64,000 nucleotides of DNA, from contig NZ_JBANRL010000001.1 of assembly GCF_037154015.1 (NCBI RefSeq), positions 186,001-250,000 of the forward strand. Direction: 5' to 3'. Of this stretch, positions 16,736 to 26,406 are shown piece by piece. The notes beneath the pieces were generated by a model, which saw nothing but the letters and a program-made list of their open reading frames with translations, had not been told where the DNA came from and did no database searches. The DNA comes from Altererythrobacter aquiaggeris (GTDB lineage Bacteria; Pseudomonadota; Alphaproteobacteria; Sphingomonadales; Sphingomonadaceae). Position 1 is the first letter of the stretch. Every line of letters begins with the position of its first letter. A program made the translations under genes and the position numbers.

Positions 16736-18256
16736 ATGCACCCCATCCAGCATGCGAAAGACAAACCGGATCATGTCGCGGTTATCATGGCCGGGAGCGG
16801 GGACCACCTGACCTATGGCGAACTGGATGCACAGGCCAATCGCTTCGCACAGCTTTTGCGGTCGAGTGGCTTTCAGCATGGTGATGTTATTGCGGCCTAT
16901 CTGGAAAACCGTATCGAATATTTTCCGATGTTCTGGGGAGCGCAGCGGTCTGGTGTCACGCTGGTTCCTGTATCGAGCCATCTGACCGCGGCGGAAACCG
17001 CTTATATTCTGGGCGATAGCGGCGCGAAGATGATAGTCACGTCAACCCGGTTCGCCGCCATGATCGGCGATCTGCGCGCGCAAAGTCCGGATATCCGGTT
17101 CCTGATTTTTGACAGCGGCGGTGAAGATGATGCCGCGGCAGCCATCGCCGCGCAACCGGCCCAGCCGATTGACGATCAAAGCGCCGGCGTTGTCATGCTG
17201 TACAGTTCCGGCACCACCGGCAGACCGAAAGGTATCAGGCCCGCGCCACCAGCGGATCCGGGTGTTCAGGCGATGCCGCCACTTGCGCTGGTCATGACGC
17301 ATATGATGGGCGTTCCGGCAGATGGCAGCTGCGTCTATCTGGCTCCAGGCCCGTTATACCATGCGGCGCCGCTGATCTGGGCAACGACTGTCCACCGGCT
17401 CGGCGGGACCGTGGTGGTGATGGAAAAATTCGAGCCGGAGGGCGCGCTTGCCGCGATGGAGCAGTACGAGGTCGATACAACCCAGTGGGTGCCGACCCAT
17501 TTTGTCCGGATGCTGAAACTGCCGCAGGATGTCCGGTCAAATTACGATCTGTCGGCGCATAAGCGTGCGATCCATGCGGCTGCCCCGTGCCCGCCGGATG
17601 TGAAGCGCGCGATGATCGAGTGGTGGGGCCCGATTATTCTGGAATATTATGCCGGAAGCGAAGGTAACGGCATGACAATGGTTGGTAGCGAGGACTGGCT
17701 CACGCATCCCGGCACCGTGGGGCGCCCGATTTTTGGTGAATTGCATATCTGTGACGCGAACGGTGATGATGTGCCGGCTGGCGAAACCGGATTGATCCAT
17801 TTCGCGTCGGAGCAGAAATTTGCGTATCATAACGATCCCGAAAAAACGCAGGAGGCCACGAACCGGCACGGCTGGACCACGCTGGGCGATATCGGACGGG
17901 TTGACGAAGACGGGTTCCTCTATCTGACTGACCGCAAAAGCCACATGATCATATCGGGCGGCGTGAACATCTATCCGCAAGAGATCGAAAACCTGCTGAT
18001 CGCGCATGATAAGGTGCAGGATGCGGCGGTCATCGGCGCACCCGACCCGGACATGGGTGAACGGGTCGTGGCAGTTGTCCAGCCGCTCGACATGACAAAA
18101 GCCGGAGATGCGCTGGCACAGGAACTCACCGATTATCTGGCCAGCAAGCTGGCAAGGCTCAAAATTCCGCGGCAGATCGACTTTCGTGCGGAGCTTCCCC
18201 GCGAGGCCAATGGCAAGCTCTACAAACGCAAATTGCGCGACGAATACGCGACGTAG
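16736..18256 (+). CDS. Acyl-CoA synthetase (AMP-binding)
   Basis: A 506-aa ANL-superfamily ligase that activates a carboxylic acid to acyl-AMP and then acyl-CoA. Motifs in order: YSSGTTGRPKGI (P-loop), YAGSEGNGMT (A5), WTTLGDIGRVDEDGFLYLTD (A7-A8), and C-terminal ANGKLYKRKLRDEY with the catalytic Lys. The active-site stretch MTHMMGVPADG and AAPCPPDVKRAM point to the FadD-like group that handles medium/long or ring acids, but the substrate is not certain. ATG has GAAGGAAAGG upstream. It is convergent with galU. Confidence 0.92.
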   Translation: MHPIQHAKDKPDHVAVIMAGSGDHLTYGELDAQANRFAQLLRSSGFQHGDVIAAYLENRIEYFPMFWGAQRSGVTLVPVSSHLTAAETAYILGDSGAKMIVTSTRFAAMIGDLRAQSPDIRFLIFDSGGEDDAAAAIAAQPAQPIDDQSAGVVMLYSSGTTGRPKGIRPAPPADPGVQAMPPLALVMTHMMGVPADGSCVYLAPGPLYHAAPLIWATTVHRLGGTVVVMEKFEPEGALAAMEQYEVDTTQWVPTHFVRMLKLPQDVRSNYDLSAHKRAIHAAAPCPPDVKRAMIEWWGPIILEYYAGSEGNGMTMVGSEDWLTHPGTVGRPIFGELHICDANGDDVPAGETGLIHFASEQKFAYHNDPEKTQEATNRHGWTTLGDIGRVDEDGFLYLTDRKSHMIISGGVNIYPQEIENLLIAHDKVQDAAVIGAPDPDMGERVVAVVQPLDMTKAGDALAQELTDYLASKLARLKIPRQIDFRAELPREANGKLYKRKLRDEYAT

Positions 18257-18285
18257 GCATTTTCAGCGAAGCAGTCTTGTAAACG

Positions 18286-19173
18286 CTAACCGGGGGAATC
18301 CTGGCTCAACAGCCGCTTGGCCATCGCGCGAACATCGCCGCCAATGTCTTCGCGGTCGAGCGCCAAGGCCAATGTCGCTTCGATAAAACCCAGCTTGCTG
18401 CCGCAGTCATAGCGATTACCTGCGAAGGTTACAGCATGGAACGGTTGTTCGCCAATCATCCGCGCCATGGCATCCGTCAACTGGATCTCGCCGCCTGCGC
18501 CCTTGCCCTGATTTTCCAAAGTCCGCATCACCTGAGGCTGGAGAATATAGCGGCCTGAAATAATTTTGTTTGATGGCGCATCCACGGCAGCCGGCTTTTC
18601 GACCAGACCCTTCACTTCTGTCAAAGCGCCCTTCGATGCGCCCGGTTCGATTACGCCGTAATTTGAAACCTCATCTTCGGATACTTCGAGAACGCTGATC
18701 AGATTACCGCCGATTTGATTATAGGCATCGACCATCTGTTTCATGCACCCAGGTTCGCCGATCATCAATTCGTCCGGCAGCATGATTGCAAACGGTTCGT
18801 CACCCACGATTGCACGGGCGCACCAGATTGCATGGCCAAGGCCCAGCGGAACCTGTTGGCGCACGGTAATGATGTCGCCCGGTGTCGCACGGGTCGGATC
18901 GAGCACAGACATATCCTTGCCCCGCTGCCCCATCATGTCTTCAAGTTCATATGCAACGTCAAAATGCTCGACGATTGCGGTCTTGCCCCGGCCGGTGACG
19001 AAGATCAGTTGGTCAATGCCGGCCTCGCGCGCCTCATCGACGGCATATTGGATCAATGGTCGGTCGACGATCGGCAGCATTTCCTTCGGAATCGCCTTGG
19101 TCGCCGGAAGAAATCGGGTGCCAAGGCCCGCAACGGGGAACACGGCTTTGCGGATCGGTTTACGAGCGTTCAT
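18286..19173 (-). CDS. galU: UTP--glucose-1-phosphate uridylyltransferase
   Basis: A 295-aa enzyme making UDP-glucose for polysaccharide and LPS synthesis. The nucleotidyltransferase signature GLGTRFLPATKAIPKEMLP is at residues 17-35; GRYILQPQVM and GKGAGGEIQLTDAMARM follow in normal positions. Full length. It is divergent from murA and convergent with the acyl-CoA synthetase gene. UDP-glucose would feed the exopolysaccharide locus that begins about 8 kb downstream. Confidence 0.97.
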   Translation of the reverse strand: MNARKPIRKAVFPVAGLGTRFLPATKAIPKEMLPIVDRPLIQYAVDEAREAGIDQLIFVTGRGKTAIVEHFDVAYELEDMMGQRGKDMSVLDPTRATPGDIITVRQQVPLGLGHAIWCARAIVGDEPFAIMLPDELMIGEPGCMKQMVDAYNQIGGNLISVLEVSEDEVSNYGVIEPGASKGALTEVKGLVEKPAAVDAPSNKIISGRYILQPQVMRTLENQGKGAGGEIQLTDAMARMIGEQPFHAVTFAGNRYDCGSKLGFIEATLALALDREDIGGDVRAMAKRLLSQDSPG

Positions 19174-19253
19174 AACCGATCGAATTGAAGCGAGGCGAGG
19201 CCCGGGTCAACCGTCCACTTTACGACAGCAGGATTCCCGCTAAACGCTTGCTC

Positions 19254-20534
19254 ATGGAAAAAATCATCATTCGCGGCGGGAACCGCCTGTCTGGAACGCT
19301 GCCGATCAGTGGCGCAAAAAATTCCGCGCTTACGCTGATACCGTGCGCTTTGTTGACCGAAGATCCTTTGACGCTCCGCAATCTGCCCCGGCTGGCCGAT
19401 ATTGACGGTTTCCAACATTTGATGACGCAGTTCGGCGTGAGCACATCGATTGCGGGCAACCGGCCGCAGGAATTCGGGAGGGTGGTTACGTTTAATGCAC
19501 AGCGATTGACCTCTACCGTCGCGCCCTATGATCTGGTTCGCAAAATGCGCGCGTCAATTCTGGTTCTTGGCCCGCTGCTTGCGCGTGCGGGTGAGGCAAC
19601 CGTTTCACTTCCCGGCGGCTGCGCAATCGGCAACCGGCCGATCGACCTTCATTTGAAAGCGCTGGCGGCAATCGGCGCCGAAATCGAGCTCGCCGAAGGC
19701 TATGTCCGGGCACATGCGCCCGACGGCGGGCTGACCGGGGGCGATTATGAATTTCCCGTGGTATCGGTTGGCGCGACTGAAAACGTGCTCATGGCCGCCG
19801 CGCTGACCAGCGGCACATCGCGGCTGGGCAATGCTGCGCGCGAACCCGAGATCGTGGATCTGTGTAATTTGCTCGTGGCGATGGGCGCAGAGATCGAGGG
19901 TATCGGTACATCCGAACTGGTCATCCACGGTGTCAAACGGCTCAACGGCGCGACGTATAAAGTGTTGCCTGACCGGATCGAGGCGGGATCCTATGCCTGC
20001 GCGGCAGCGATTACAGGCGGCGAAGTCCGGCTGGAGGGGGCAAATGCGGGGGACATGAGCGCCACCATCCATTCGCTGCGCAATGCCGGAGTCGAGGTGG
20101 AATCGGACAAACACGGCATCAATGTCCGCGCAAACGGTAAACTCAAGGCGATCAACCTTTCGACCGCACCCTATCCCGGCCTGGCAACCGATATGCAGGC
20201 CCAGCTGATGGCAATGCTTTGCCGGGCTGAAGGTACGAGCGTGCTGACCGAGACGATTTTCGAAAACAGGTTCATGCACGTACCCGAATTGAACCGGATG
20301 GGCGCGAATATCGAAACCACGGGGCGCACTGCGGTCGTGCACGGCGTTGACGAGATGAACGGAGCGGAAGTGATGGCAACCGATCTGCGTGCGTCGATGA
20401 GCCTGGTAATCGCCGGGCTTGCTGCGAAGGGCGAAACGCAGGTTCACCGCCTGTATCACCTTGATCGGGGTTACGAACGGCTCGAAGAAAAACTTGCGAT
20501 GGTGGGCGCCGATGTCGAACGTGTCGGGGATTAG
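19254..20534 (+). CDS. murA: UDP-N-acetylglucosamine 1-carboxyvinyltransferase
   Basis: A 426-aa MurA catalysing the first committed step of peptidoglycan synthesis (enolpyruvyl transfer from PEP to UDP-GlcNAc). N-terminal [20 protein letters not shown] binds substrate, [16 protein letters not shown] is conserved, and the fosfomycin-target Cys is present in [19 protein letters not shown] 19254 begins at the conserved [14 protein letters not shown]; the longer frame adds a non-homologous leader. The product should be fosfomycin-sensitive in principle. Confidence 0.97.
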   Translation: MEKIIIRGGNRLSGTLPISGAKNSALTLIPCALLTEDPLTLRNLPRLADIDGFQHLMTQFGVSTSIAGNRPQEFGRVVTFNAQRLTSTVAPYDLVRKMRASILVLGPLLARAGEATVSLPGGCAIGNRPIDLHLKALAAIGAEIELAEGYVRAHAPDGGLTGGDYEFPVVSVGATENVLMAAALTSGTSRLGNAAREPEIVDLCNLLVAMGAEIEGIGTSELVIHGVKRLNGATYKVLPDRIEAGSYACAAAITGGEVRLEGANAGDMSATIHSLRNAGVEVESDKHGINVRANGKLKAINLSTAPYPGLATDMQAQLMAMLCRAEGTSVLTETIFENRFMHVPELNRMGANIETTGRTAVVHGVDEMNGAEVMATDLRASMSLVIAGLAAKGETQVHRLYHLDRGYERLEEKLAMVGADVERVGD

Positions 20535-20537
20535 AGG

Positions 20538-20801
20538 TCAGGGAACCGGCTCTGCGTTCGAACCGTCTGCCGTCCCGGTTTCACAAGCTATCCAGATACG
20601 GATTGCACTGGCTAGGCCCGGCGGTGTCGCTGCCTGAATCCGCTCCGCATCAATCCGGGCTACCAGCGCGTTGATCGGGACGCCGCGTGACCGCGCGGCC
20701 TCTTTCAGCATTTGCCAAAACAAAGGCTCAAGGCTGATCGACGTCTTGTGTCCGGCGATCTCTACCGAACGTTTTACCGGCGGGTGATAGGGCGTGGTCA
20801 T
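20538..20801 (-). CDS. Ribbon-helix-helix domain protein
   Basis: An 87-aa small protein. VKRSVEIAGHKTSISLEP forms the beta strand, and FWQMLKEAARSRGVPINALV forms the helices of an RHH (Arc/CopG-like, RHH_4) DNA-binding fold common in alphaproteobacteria. ATG 20799-20801 starts at MTTPYHPPVKRS. It lies 13 bp after phaB on the same strand and its stop is 3 bp from the murA stop, so it is probably co-transcribed with phaB. Target unknown. Confidence 0.8.
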   Translation of the reverse strand: MTTPYHPPVKRSVEIAGHKTSISLEPLFWQMLKEAARSRGVPINALVARIDAERIQAATPPGLASAIRIWIACETGTADGSNAEPVP

Positions 20802-20814
20802 CTGCGGACCATAC

Positions 20815-21537
20815 TCAATACATATGCTGCCCGCCATTGATGCTCATTGTCGAGCCTGTGACAAATGCGGCATCTTCCGATGCAAGAAATGCAACGCCGC
20901 GGGCTATTTCTGTCGCCTGACCAAGCCGTCCGACCGGGATTTTCGCGACGATTTTCTCCAGCACAGGTTCGGGCACTGCAGCCACCATGTCAGTGTCGAT
21001 ATAGCCTGGTGCGATCGCATTGACTGTGACGCCCGATCTGGCACCTTCCTGAGCCAATGCCTTGGTAAATCCGTGAATGCCTGATTTTGCGGCCGCATAA
21101 TTGACCTGTCCGTATTGCCCGGCCTGACCGTTGATCGACCCTATGTTCACAATCCTGCCCCAGCCGCGTTCTTTCATTCCGGGGAAGCAAGCCTTGGCCA
21201 TATTGAAGCAGCCGCCAAGATTGATCCGCATCACCTCGTCCCAGTCTTCATAGCTCATCTGGTTGAGTGTGCCGTCGCGGGTGATCCCGGCGTTGTTGAC
21301 CACGATATCTATCTCGCCGAACTCGCCGGCGATCCGCGCGCAGCCATCCAACACCGACTGGTGGTCTCCGACATCGAATTTGTATGCCGCAATCCCGGTT
21401 TCTTGGGTAAATTTTCGCGCCGCATCATCGTTGCCGCCGTAATTGGCAACGACCGTATGCCCGTGATCTTTCAACATCAGGCAAACAGCCTTGCCGATCC
21501 CTCGTGTCCCGCCCGTAACAATCGCTACCCGTGCCAT
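20815..21537 (-). CDS. phaB: Acetoacetyl-CoA reductase (SDR family)
   Basis: A 240-aa short-chain dehydrogenase. TGGTRGIGKAVC binds NADP, NNAGITRD is conserved, and the catalytic Ser-Tyr-Lys triad is in NIGSINGQAGQYGQVNYAAAKSG. VNAIAPGYIDTDM and the C-terminal SINGGQHMY are typical of PhaB, which supplies (R)-3-hydroxybutyryl-CoA for polyhydroxyalkanoate. FabG is the close alternative, but the GSINGQAGQ and GGQHMY stretches favour PhaB. GGGGGAG lies 5 nt before the ATG. No phaC or phaA in the window. Confidence 0.88.
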   Translation of the reverse strand: MARVAIVTGGTRGIGKAVCLMLKDHGHTVVANYGGNDDAARKFTQETGIAAYKFDVGDHQSVLDGCARIAGEFGEIDIVVNNAGITRDGTLNQMSYEDWDEVMRINLGGCFNMAKACFPGMKERGWGRIVNIGSINGQAGQYGQVNYAAAKSGIHGFTKALAQEGARSGVTVNAIAPGYIDTDMVAAVPEPVLEKIVAKIPVGRLGQATEIARGVAFLASEDAAFVTGSTMSINGGQHMY

Positions 21538-21695
21538 AAGTACTCCCCCGCTTCCGAATCGTTATAAATTATGATTCGGACGCTACGACATGCGGGCTTA
21601 AGCTGCAAAAGCAGGATGTGTGCATTCGTGTCCCGCACGGGCCACCTGCGGGGCAAGTTACATTATTCGGGGAAGCAGGGTGCGAACCTGCGCGA

Positions 21696-22460
21696 TCAGA
21701 ATTTGAAGCGCGTGCCTACGTAAACTGCCTGCGCGTCTTGTGTCGCGTCGGTGAGCGGCGCAATCCGGTCGAGGTCCTGCGACAACCTGACACCGGCGGT
21801 CAGATTCAGGTTCTTGGCAACCCGGAAACTGCCGCTGACATCGACCGCCTGATCGCCAATACCCTGAAGGGTGCTGGGCGAACGGCCGACAGTGCGTTCG
21901 CGTTCAAGTTCGATATTCGCGTCAAACCGGCCCGGCTTTTTGGGGGCCGTTCCCTTGCCCGGCTTGAAACTGGCCAGATCAGGCATTTGGACATCGGCAA
22001 TCTGGCTGCCAATGGTGAATGGTTTGGCGAAGCTTTCATAACCGCGCGATGCGCCCAGATTGTAACGGGTTGGCGCGATCCGAATCTTGCTGATCGGCTG
22101 TCCGCTGCCTACTTCTGTGCTGGCAATCTTGACTGCGCTGCGTACGGAAATAGCGCGCGCTGTTTCGGAATCGACCCGCACTGCAACGGTGGAGGACTGG
22201 ACGCGCTTGGAAGGCGACCCTGCCGGAGTGAAACGCATTTTTCCGGCCCCGTCGAACCGGCTTGCAACGCGGCGCGCAAGTTCAGCATCCACACCTGCCG
22301 GTGTGAAAGAGGCCATGCCCGTTTTGGCGAAACTGACGACGGCTCCGTTATCGCCAAGCGCGAGGCCGGCAGAAGGGAGCGCCAAGCCAAGCAATGAACC
22401 GGCAAGCAGAAGCCGCGCGGCAATGCCGCTACGTTTCGCTGATGTGCCGGTCATGGTCAT
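21696..22460 (-). CDS. Exported protein of unknown function, possibly outer membrane
   Basis: A 254-aa protein with a signal peptide (basic start, then LLLAGSLLGLALPSAGLAL). The C-terminal third has alternating polar/hydrophobic strands (VDVSGSFRVAKNLNLTAGVRL) and ends in a terminal Phe (VGTRFKF), the pattern of an outer-membrane beta-barrel end. The middle is Pro/Lys-rich. I do not recognise a family. It is divergent from the DUF3576 lipoprotein gene across a 389-bp gene-free region. The C-terminal inference is only suggestive because the barrel would be small. Confidence 0.65.
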   Translation of the reverse strand: MTMTGTSAKRSGIAARLLLAGSLLGLALPSAGLALGDNGAVVSFAKTGMASFTPAGVDAELARRVASRFDGAGKMRFTPAGSPSKRVQSSTVAVRVDSETARAISVRSAVKIASTEVGSGQPISKIRIAPTRYNLGASRGYESFAKPFTIGSQIADVQMPDLASFKPGKGTAPKKPGRFDANIELERERTVGRSPSTLQGIGDQAVDVSGSFRVAKNLNLTAGVRLSQDLDRIAPLTDATQDAQAVYVGTRFKF

Positions 22461-22849
22461 TTAGCCAAGGCCCCTGATAATCGCCCCGGTCATCCGGGGT
22501 GCCGTATATGATGACACTCACGTGCCTGAACTGTTCCTGAGTCGCACGAAAAAACGACTCGGCAACACTTTGTATACGCCTGTTGATAATTTTATGACAG
22601 CAAGTTGGCCATAGACGACGCTCGCGCGCATGTCGGGTTTTTGCAAACTGTTGCACCCAGTCCACAGAAACGCATGACCAGGGCTGCGGGTTAAGCGGTT
22701 ATTCACCCGTTCGAGGTGCAAGAAAGGTGGCGCGACGATTGATACCCTTTGTCTTGCCGCGAGCGGGTGCGGGGTTATAGAGAGCGTTTGAACCGGCACT
22801 GCGATATAGTCGTCGGCGCACAATAAAATACGGACGGAACGGACACTCC
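22461..22849. other. 389-bp gene-free divergent intergenic region
   Basis: No supported gene. It holds two hairpins, CCCCGG-TCAT-CCGGGG (22484-22499) and GAGTCG/CGACTC (22539-22560), and a half-matching CtrA-like element TTAA-N7-TTCA (22691-22705). A DUF3576-side promoter candidate lies at 22754-22781. Confidence 0.6.
22754..22781 (+). promoter_or_regulatory. Predicted sigma-70 promoter for the DUF3576-leuS operon
   Basis: TTGCCG (22754-22759) and TATAGA (22776-22781), spaced 16 bp, about 68 bp before the DUF3576 start codon. Prediction from hexamers only. Confidence 0.5.
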
Positions 22850-23314
22850 ATGATGGTCACAAGTAATTTTTCGACTTTTTCCGCAAAGTGGACACGCACG
22901 CTGATCCTCGGCGCTGCGCTGGCTGGACTGTCCGCATGCGGCGGCGGAAACGAGAGGCCCCAGGCTGACCTTGCGGCTTCCAAAGTTACAACAATCGGCG
23001 TAAATTCCTATCTGTGGCGTGCATCGCTCGACGCGGTTTCGTTTGCTCCGCTTCTGCAGGCTGACAGTGCCGGCGGAGTTATTGTCACCGACTGGTACGC
23101 CAATCCGGCAAATCCGGCTGAACGCGTGAAAATGACGATCACAATTCTTGATCAGGATTTGCGCGCGGATGCTTTGCGCGTCGCTGCCAGCCGTCAAGTC
23201 GCCCAGGGCGGTGCGTGGGTCGATGCGCCGGTGCAGGCTGCAACGGTCCAGAAGCTGGAAGACATCATTCTGACAAAAGCGCGGGCGCTGCGCCGCTCTT
23301 CCGTTTCGGGTTGA
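22850..23314 (+). CDS. DUF3576 lipoprotein
   Basis: A 154-aa protein with a lipoprotein signal (LILGAALAGLSAC, Cys as the lipidated residue) and a DUF3576 core: NSYLWRASLDAVSFAPL, GGVIVTDWYANP and MTITILDQDLRADALRV. The family is widespread in alphaproteobacteria and is usually encoded just before leuS, as here (33 bp gap), forming a leuS-lptE-holA unit. It is presumed to be a periplasmic-facing outer-membrane-associated lipoprotein; function unknown. Confidence 0.92.
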   Translation: MMVTSNFSTFSAKWTRTLILGAALAGLSACGGGNERPQADLAASKVTTIGVNSYLWRASLDAVSFAPLLQADSAGGVIVTDWYANPANPAERVKMTITILDQDLRADALRVAASRQVAQGGAWVDAPVQAATVQKLEDIILTKARALRRSSVSG

Positions 23315-23347
23315 TCCCGCTGATCCATCGCCCCAAAGGGCATTTAC

Positions 23348-25879
23348 ATGACTGATAGCAAATTCGATCCGTCGCAATCCGACGGGCGCTGGCAGCGCGC
23401 ATGGGACGATGCCCAATGCTTCGCCGCGGATAGCGATAGCGACAAACCCAAGAGCTACGTGCTCGAGATGTTCCCTTACCCCAGCGGACGCATCCATATC
23501 GGGCATGTGCGCAATTACACTATGGGTGATGTGCTGGCGCGATACCGCCGGATGCGCGGGCACGAAGTGCTGCATCCCATGGGCTGGGATGCGTTCGGAA
23601 TGCCGGCCGAAAATGCGGCGATGGAAAAAGGCGTGCACCCGGGCAGTTGGACGCGCGAAAATATCGCCAACATGAAAGCGCAGCTGAAGCGGCTTGGTTT
23701 CGCGCTTGACTGGAGCCGCGAGTTAGCGACTTGCGACCCTGAATATTACGGCCATGAACAAGCCTTGTTCGCCGACTTGTATGCTGCCGGGTTGGTGTAC
23801 CGCAAGGAAAGCACCGTCAACTGGGACCCGGTCGATCAGACCGTGCTCGCCAACGAGCAGGTTATTGACGGCAAGGGTTGGCGAAGCGGCGCGGATGTCG
23901 AAAAGCGCAAACTCAACCAGTGGTTCCTCAAGATTACCGAATTTGCGGATGATTTGCTTGAAGGTCTGGGCGATCTGGAAAACTGGCCCGACAAAGTCCG
24001 GCTGATGCAGGAAAACTGGATCGGCAAGAGCCAGGGGCTGCAATTCCATTTCGGAGGTGCCAACTTTGACGGGCAAATAGACGTTTACACAACGCGTGCG
24101 GATACGATTTTCGGGGCCAGTTTCATTGCTGTTGCGGCCGATCATCCCATTGCGCGCGCTGTCGCTGCGAATTCGTCGGACGCGCAGGCGTTCATTGAAA
24201 AATGCCGGGCTGGCGGCACAACCGCTGCAGAACTGGATACGGCAGAAAAGCTTGGCTTCGACACCGGCCTGCGCGCGGTACACCCGCTCGCCAGCGACAT
24301 CGATCTACCGGTCTATATTGCCAATTTTGTGTTGATGGAATACGGCACGGGCGCTGTCATGGGCGTGCCGGGCCACGATCAGCGCGACTTTGAATTTGCG
24401 ACCAAATACAAGCTTCCGATCATGCGCGTTGTTGCCAGCAATGCCGCTGACGCTGCCATGCCATTCGGCGCGCAGGCCGAATCCGGCGACGGTGTAATCG
24501 TCAATTCCCGGTTTCTTGACGGCATGGACACGGCGTCTGCGGGCATCCGCGTAATCGATCTGGCCACGGAACAGGGCTGGGGGACGGGCAAAACTGTCTG
24601 GCGGTTGCGCGACTGGGGCGTTTCGCGTCAGCGTTATTGGGGCACGCCGATCCCGTTTGTCCACTGCGATGCTTGCGGTGTGGTCGCCGTCCCCAAGCAC
24701 CAGCTTCCCGTGACGTTGCCGGAAGATGTGGACTTTACATCACCGGGTAATCCGCTTGAACGGCATCCGACTTGGAAGCATGTCGCTTGCCCCGAATGCG
24801 GCGGAAAGGCCCTTCGCGAAACTGACACGCTCGACACTTTCATCAACAGTTCGTGGTACTTTCTGCGCTTCGCCAGCCAACCTATCGATCAACCGTTTGA
24901 CCGCGACGAGCTCGCCAAATGGCTGCCTGTCGAACAGTATATTGGCGGTATCGAACACGCCATCCTGCACCTGCTGTATGCGCGGTTCTGGACCCGCGCA
25001 TTGCACCATATCGGGCTGATCGACTTTACCGAACCTTTTTCCAGCCTGTTTACGCAAGGGATGGTGACGCACGAAACCTATTCGCGGCGCGACCCCGTTA
25101 CTGGCCAACGGATGTATTTTGCGCCCCCCGAGGTGGAGCGGCGCAGTGATAGAGCCATCTTGAAAACCGATAAGGGTCCGGTTGAAATCGGCCGCATCAT
25201 CAAGATGTCCAAGTCAAAGAAAAACACCGTCGATCCCGATGAGATTGTGGCCGAATACGGGGCCGATGCCGTGCGCTGGTTCATGTTGAGCGACAGCCCG
25301 CCGGAGCGTGATTTGCCTTGGTCCGAGGCGGGTATCGAAGGCTGCTGGCGGTTCGTCCAACGGTTGTGGCGGCTGTTCGACCAGTTTGATCCGGCTGCTG
25401 CCGGCGAAGATAACGCGATCGACCGCGCCGCCGCTAAAGCCGTCGCTGCGGTTGCTGACGATATCGAAGCGCTTTCCTTCAATAAGGCGGTCGCTCGGAT
25501 CTATGAGCTTACCGGCGCCATCGAAAAGGCTTCGGCTTCGGCCAGCCGGAACGCTGCGACCCGGGATTTGCTACTGCTCGTTGCTCCGATGATGCCGCAT
25601 CTTGGCGAGGAAGCATGGGCGAAAATGGGTAATCAGCAATTGATCGCTGCTGCATCGTGGCCGGCCGTGAACGAAGCCCTGCTGGTCGATGACGAAGTCA
25701 CGATTGCGGTTCAGGTCAAAGGTAAATTGCGCGACACTTTAACCGTGCCGAAAGGTATGCCGAAAGACGAAGTCGAAGCGCTTGCACTCGCAAGCGAGAA
25801 GGTGCAGCGTAGTCTGGATGGAGCAGAAATTCGCAAGGTAATCGTGGTGCCGGACAGGTTGGTCAATCTCGTAATATGA
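23348..25879 (+). CDS. leuS: Leucine--tRNA ligase
   Basis: An 843-aa class I synthetase. HIGH motif in [17 protein letters not shown]1 editing domain around residues 220-410 ([27 protein letters not shown]), zinc-type Cys pairs CDACG and CPECGG, KMSKS loop [13 protein letters not shown], and a C-terminal anticodon-binding domain. Full length. Its stop overlaps the lptE start as ATGA. Unlike thrS, no leucine-rich leader peptide is seen upstream. Confidence 0.98.
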   Translation: MTDSKFDPSQSDGRWQRAWDDAQCFAADSDSDKPKSYVLEMFPYPSGRIHIGHVRNYTMGDVLARYRRMRGHEVLHPMGWDAFGMPAENAAMEKGVHPGSWTRENIANMKAQLKRLGFALDWSRELATCDPEYYGHEQALFADLYAAGLVYRKESTVNWDPVDQTVLANEQVIDGKGWRSGADVEKRKLNQWFLKITEFADDLLEGLGDLENWPDKVRLMQENWIGKSQGLQFHFGGANFDGQIDVYTTRADTIFGASFIAVAADHPIARAVAANSSDAQAFIEKCRAGGTTAAELDTAEKLGFDTGLRAVHPLASDIDLPVYIANFVLMEYGTGAVMGVPGHDQRDFEFATKYKLPIMRVVASNAADAAMPFGAQAESGDGVIVNSRFLDGMDTASAGIRVIDLATEQGWGTGKTVWRLRDWGVSRQRYWGTPIPFVHCDACGVVAVPKHQLPVTLPEDVDFTSPGNPLERHPTWKHVACPECGGKALRETDTLDTFINSSWYFLRFASQPIDQPFDRDELAKWLPVEQYIGGIEHAILHLLYARFWTRALHHIGLIDFTEPFSSLFTQGMVTHETYSRRDPVTGQRMYFAPPEVERRSDRAILKTDKGPVEIGRIIKMSKSKKNTVDPDEIVAEYGADAVRWFMLSDSPPERDLPWSEAGIEGCWRFVQRLWRLFDQFDPAAAGEDNAIDRAAAKAVAAVADDIEALSFNKAVARIYELTGAIEKASASASRNAATRDLLLLVAPMMPHLGEEAWAKMGNQQLIAAASWPAVNEALLVDDEVTIAVQVKGKLRDTLTVPKGMPKDEVEALALASEKVQRSLDGAEIRKVIVVPDRLVNLVI

Positions 25880-26379
25880 AATGGTCTGCGCCTTTGATGC
25901 TGTTGATTGCCGGCGCGGGACTGGCAGGCTGCGGCTTACAACCGATGTATGCAGGTGGCGGTAGCGGCGCGGTTGCACAGGGGCTTGCCGCAGTGGAGGT
26001 TCCGGCGATCCAGGGGCGCGCAGGTTGGCTGGTAAGAAATGCCTTGAACGACCGGCTGGCCGAATCAGGCACAAACACCGTCATTCCCAAATACCGGCTG
26101 GATGTCCGCCTCGATGACAAGCTCGAAGGGCTGGGCTTGATAAATGACGATACGATCGGCAGGGAGCGGCGCACTTTGCGCGCGCGCTACCAACTGGTTG
26201 AATTGGCGAGCGAGAGTATTGTCATCGATGCGACTGCAGGGTCCGATGCCGGAATCGATGTCGTATCGAGCGAGTTTGCGACCATCGCAGCCGAACAGAA
26301 GGCGCTCGAGAATCTTGCAGAACAGATCGCTGACCGGATTGTTACCCGGCTCGCGCTGGAACTGCGTAAAGATGAATGA
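25876..26379 (+). CDS. lptE: LPS-assembly lipoprotein LptE
   Basis: A 167-aa outer-membrane lipoprotein that plugs LptD and helps insert LPS. Lipobox [17 protein letters not shown] at the start, then the LptE/RlpB-like core with [33 protein letters not shown] and a C-terminal helix [16 protein letters not shown]. Overlap with leuS implies coupling; the spacing before holA is 27 bp. LptA and LptC genes lie about 27 kb away. Confidence 0.93.
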   Translation: MKWSAPLMLLIAGAGLAGCGLQPMYAGGGSGAVAQGLAAVEVPAIQGRAGWLVRNALNDRLAESGTNTVIPKYRLDVRLDDKLEGLGLINDDTIGRERRTLRARYQLVELASESIVIDATAGSDAGIDVVSSEFATIAAEQKALENLAEQIADRIVTRLALELRKDE

Positions 26380-26406
26380 TGCAGTCCGGCTGGCTGGTAT
26401 CGGTCC

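Noticed and set aside
22640-22720. Origin of replication or DnaA-box cluster
   Set aside because: Fragments such as TCCACAG and TTATTCAC are only partial DnaA matches, unclustered, and no origin-linked gene is nearby.
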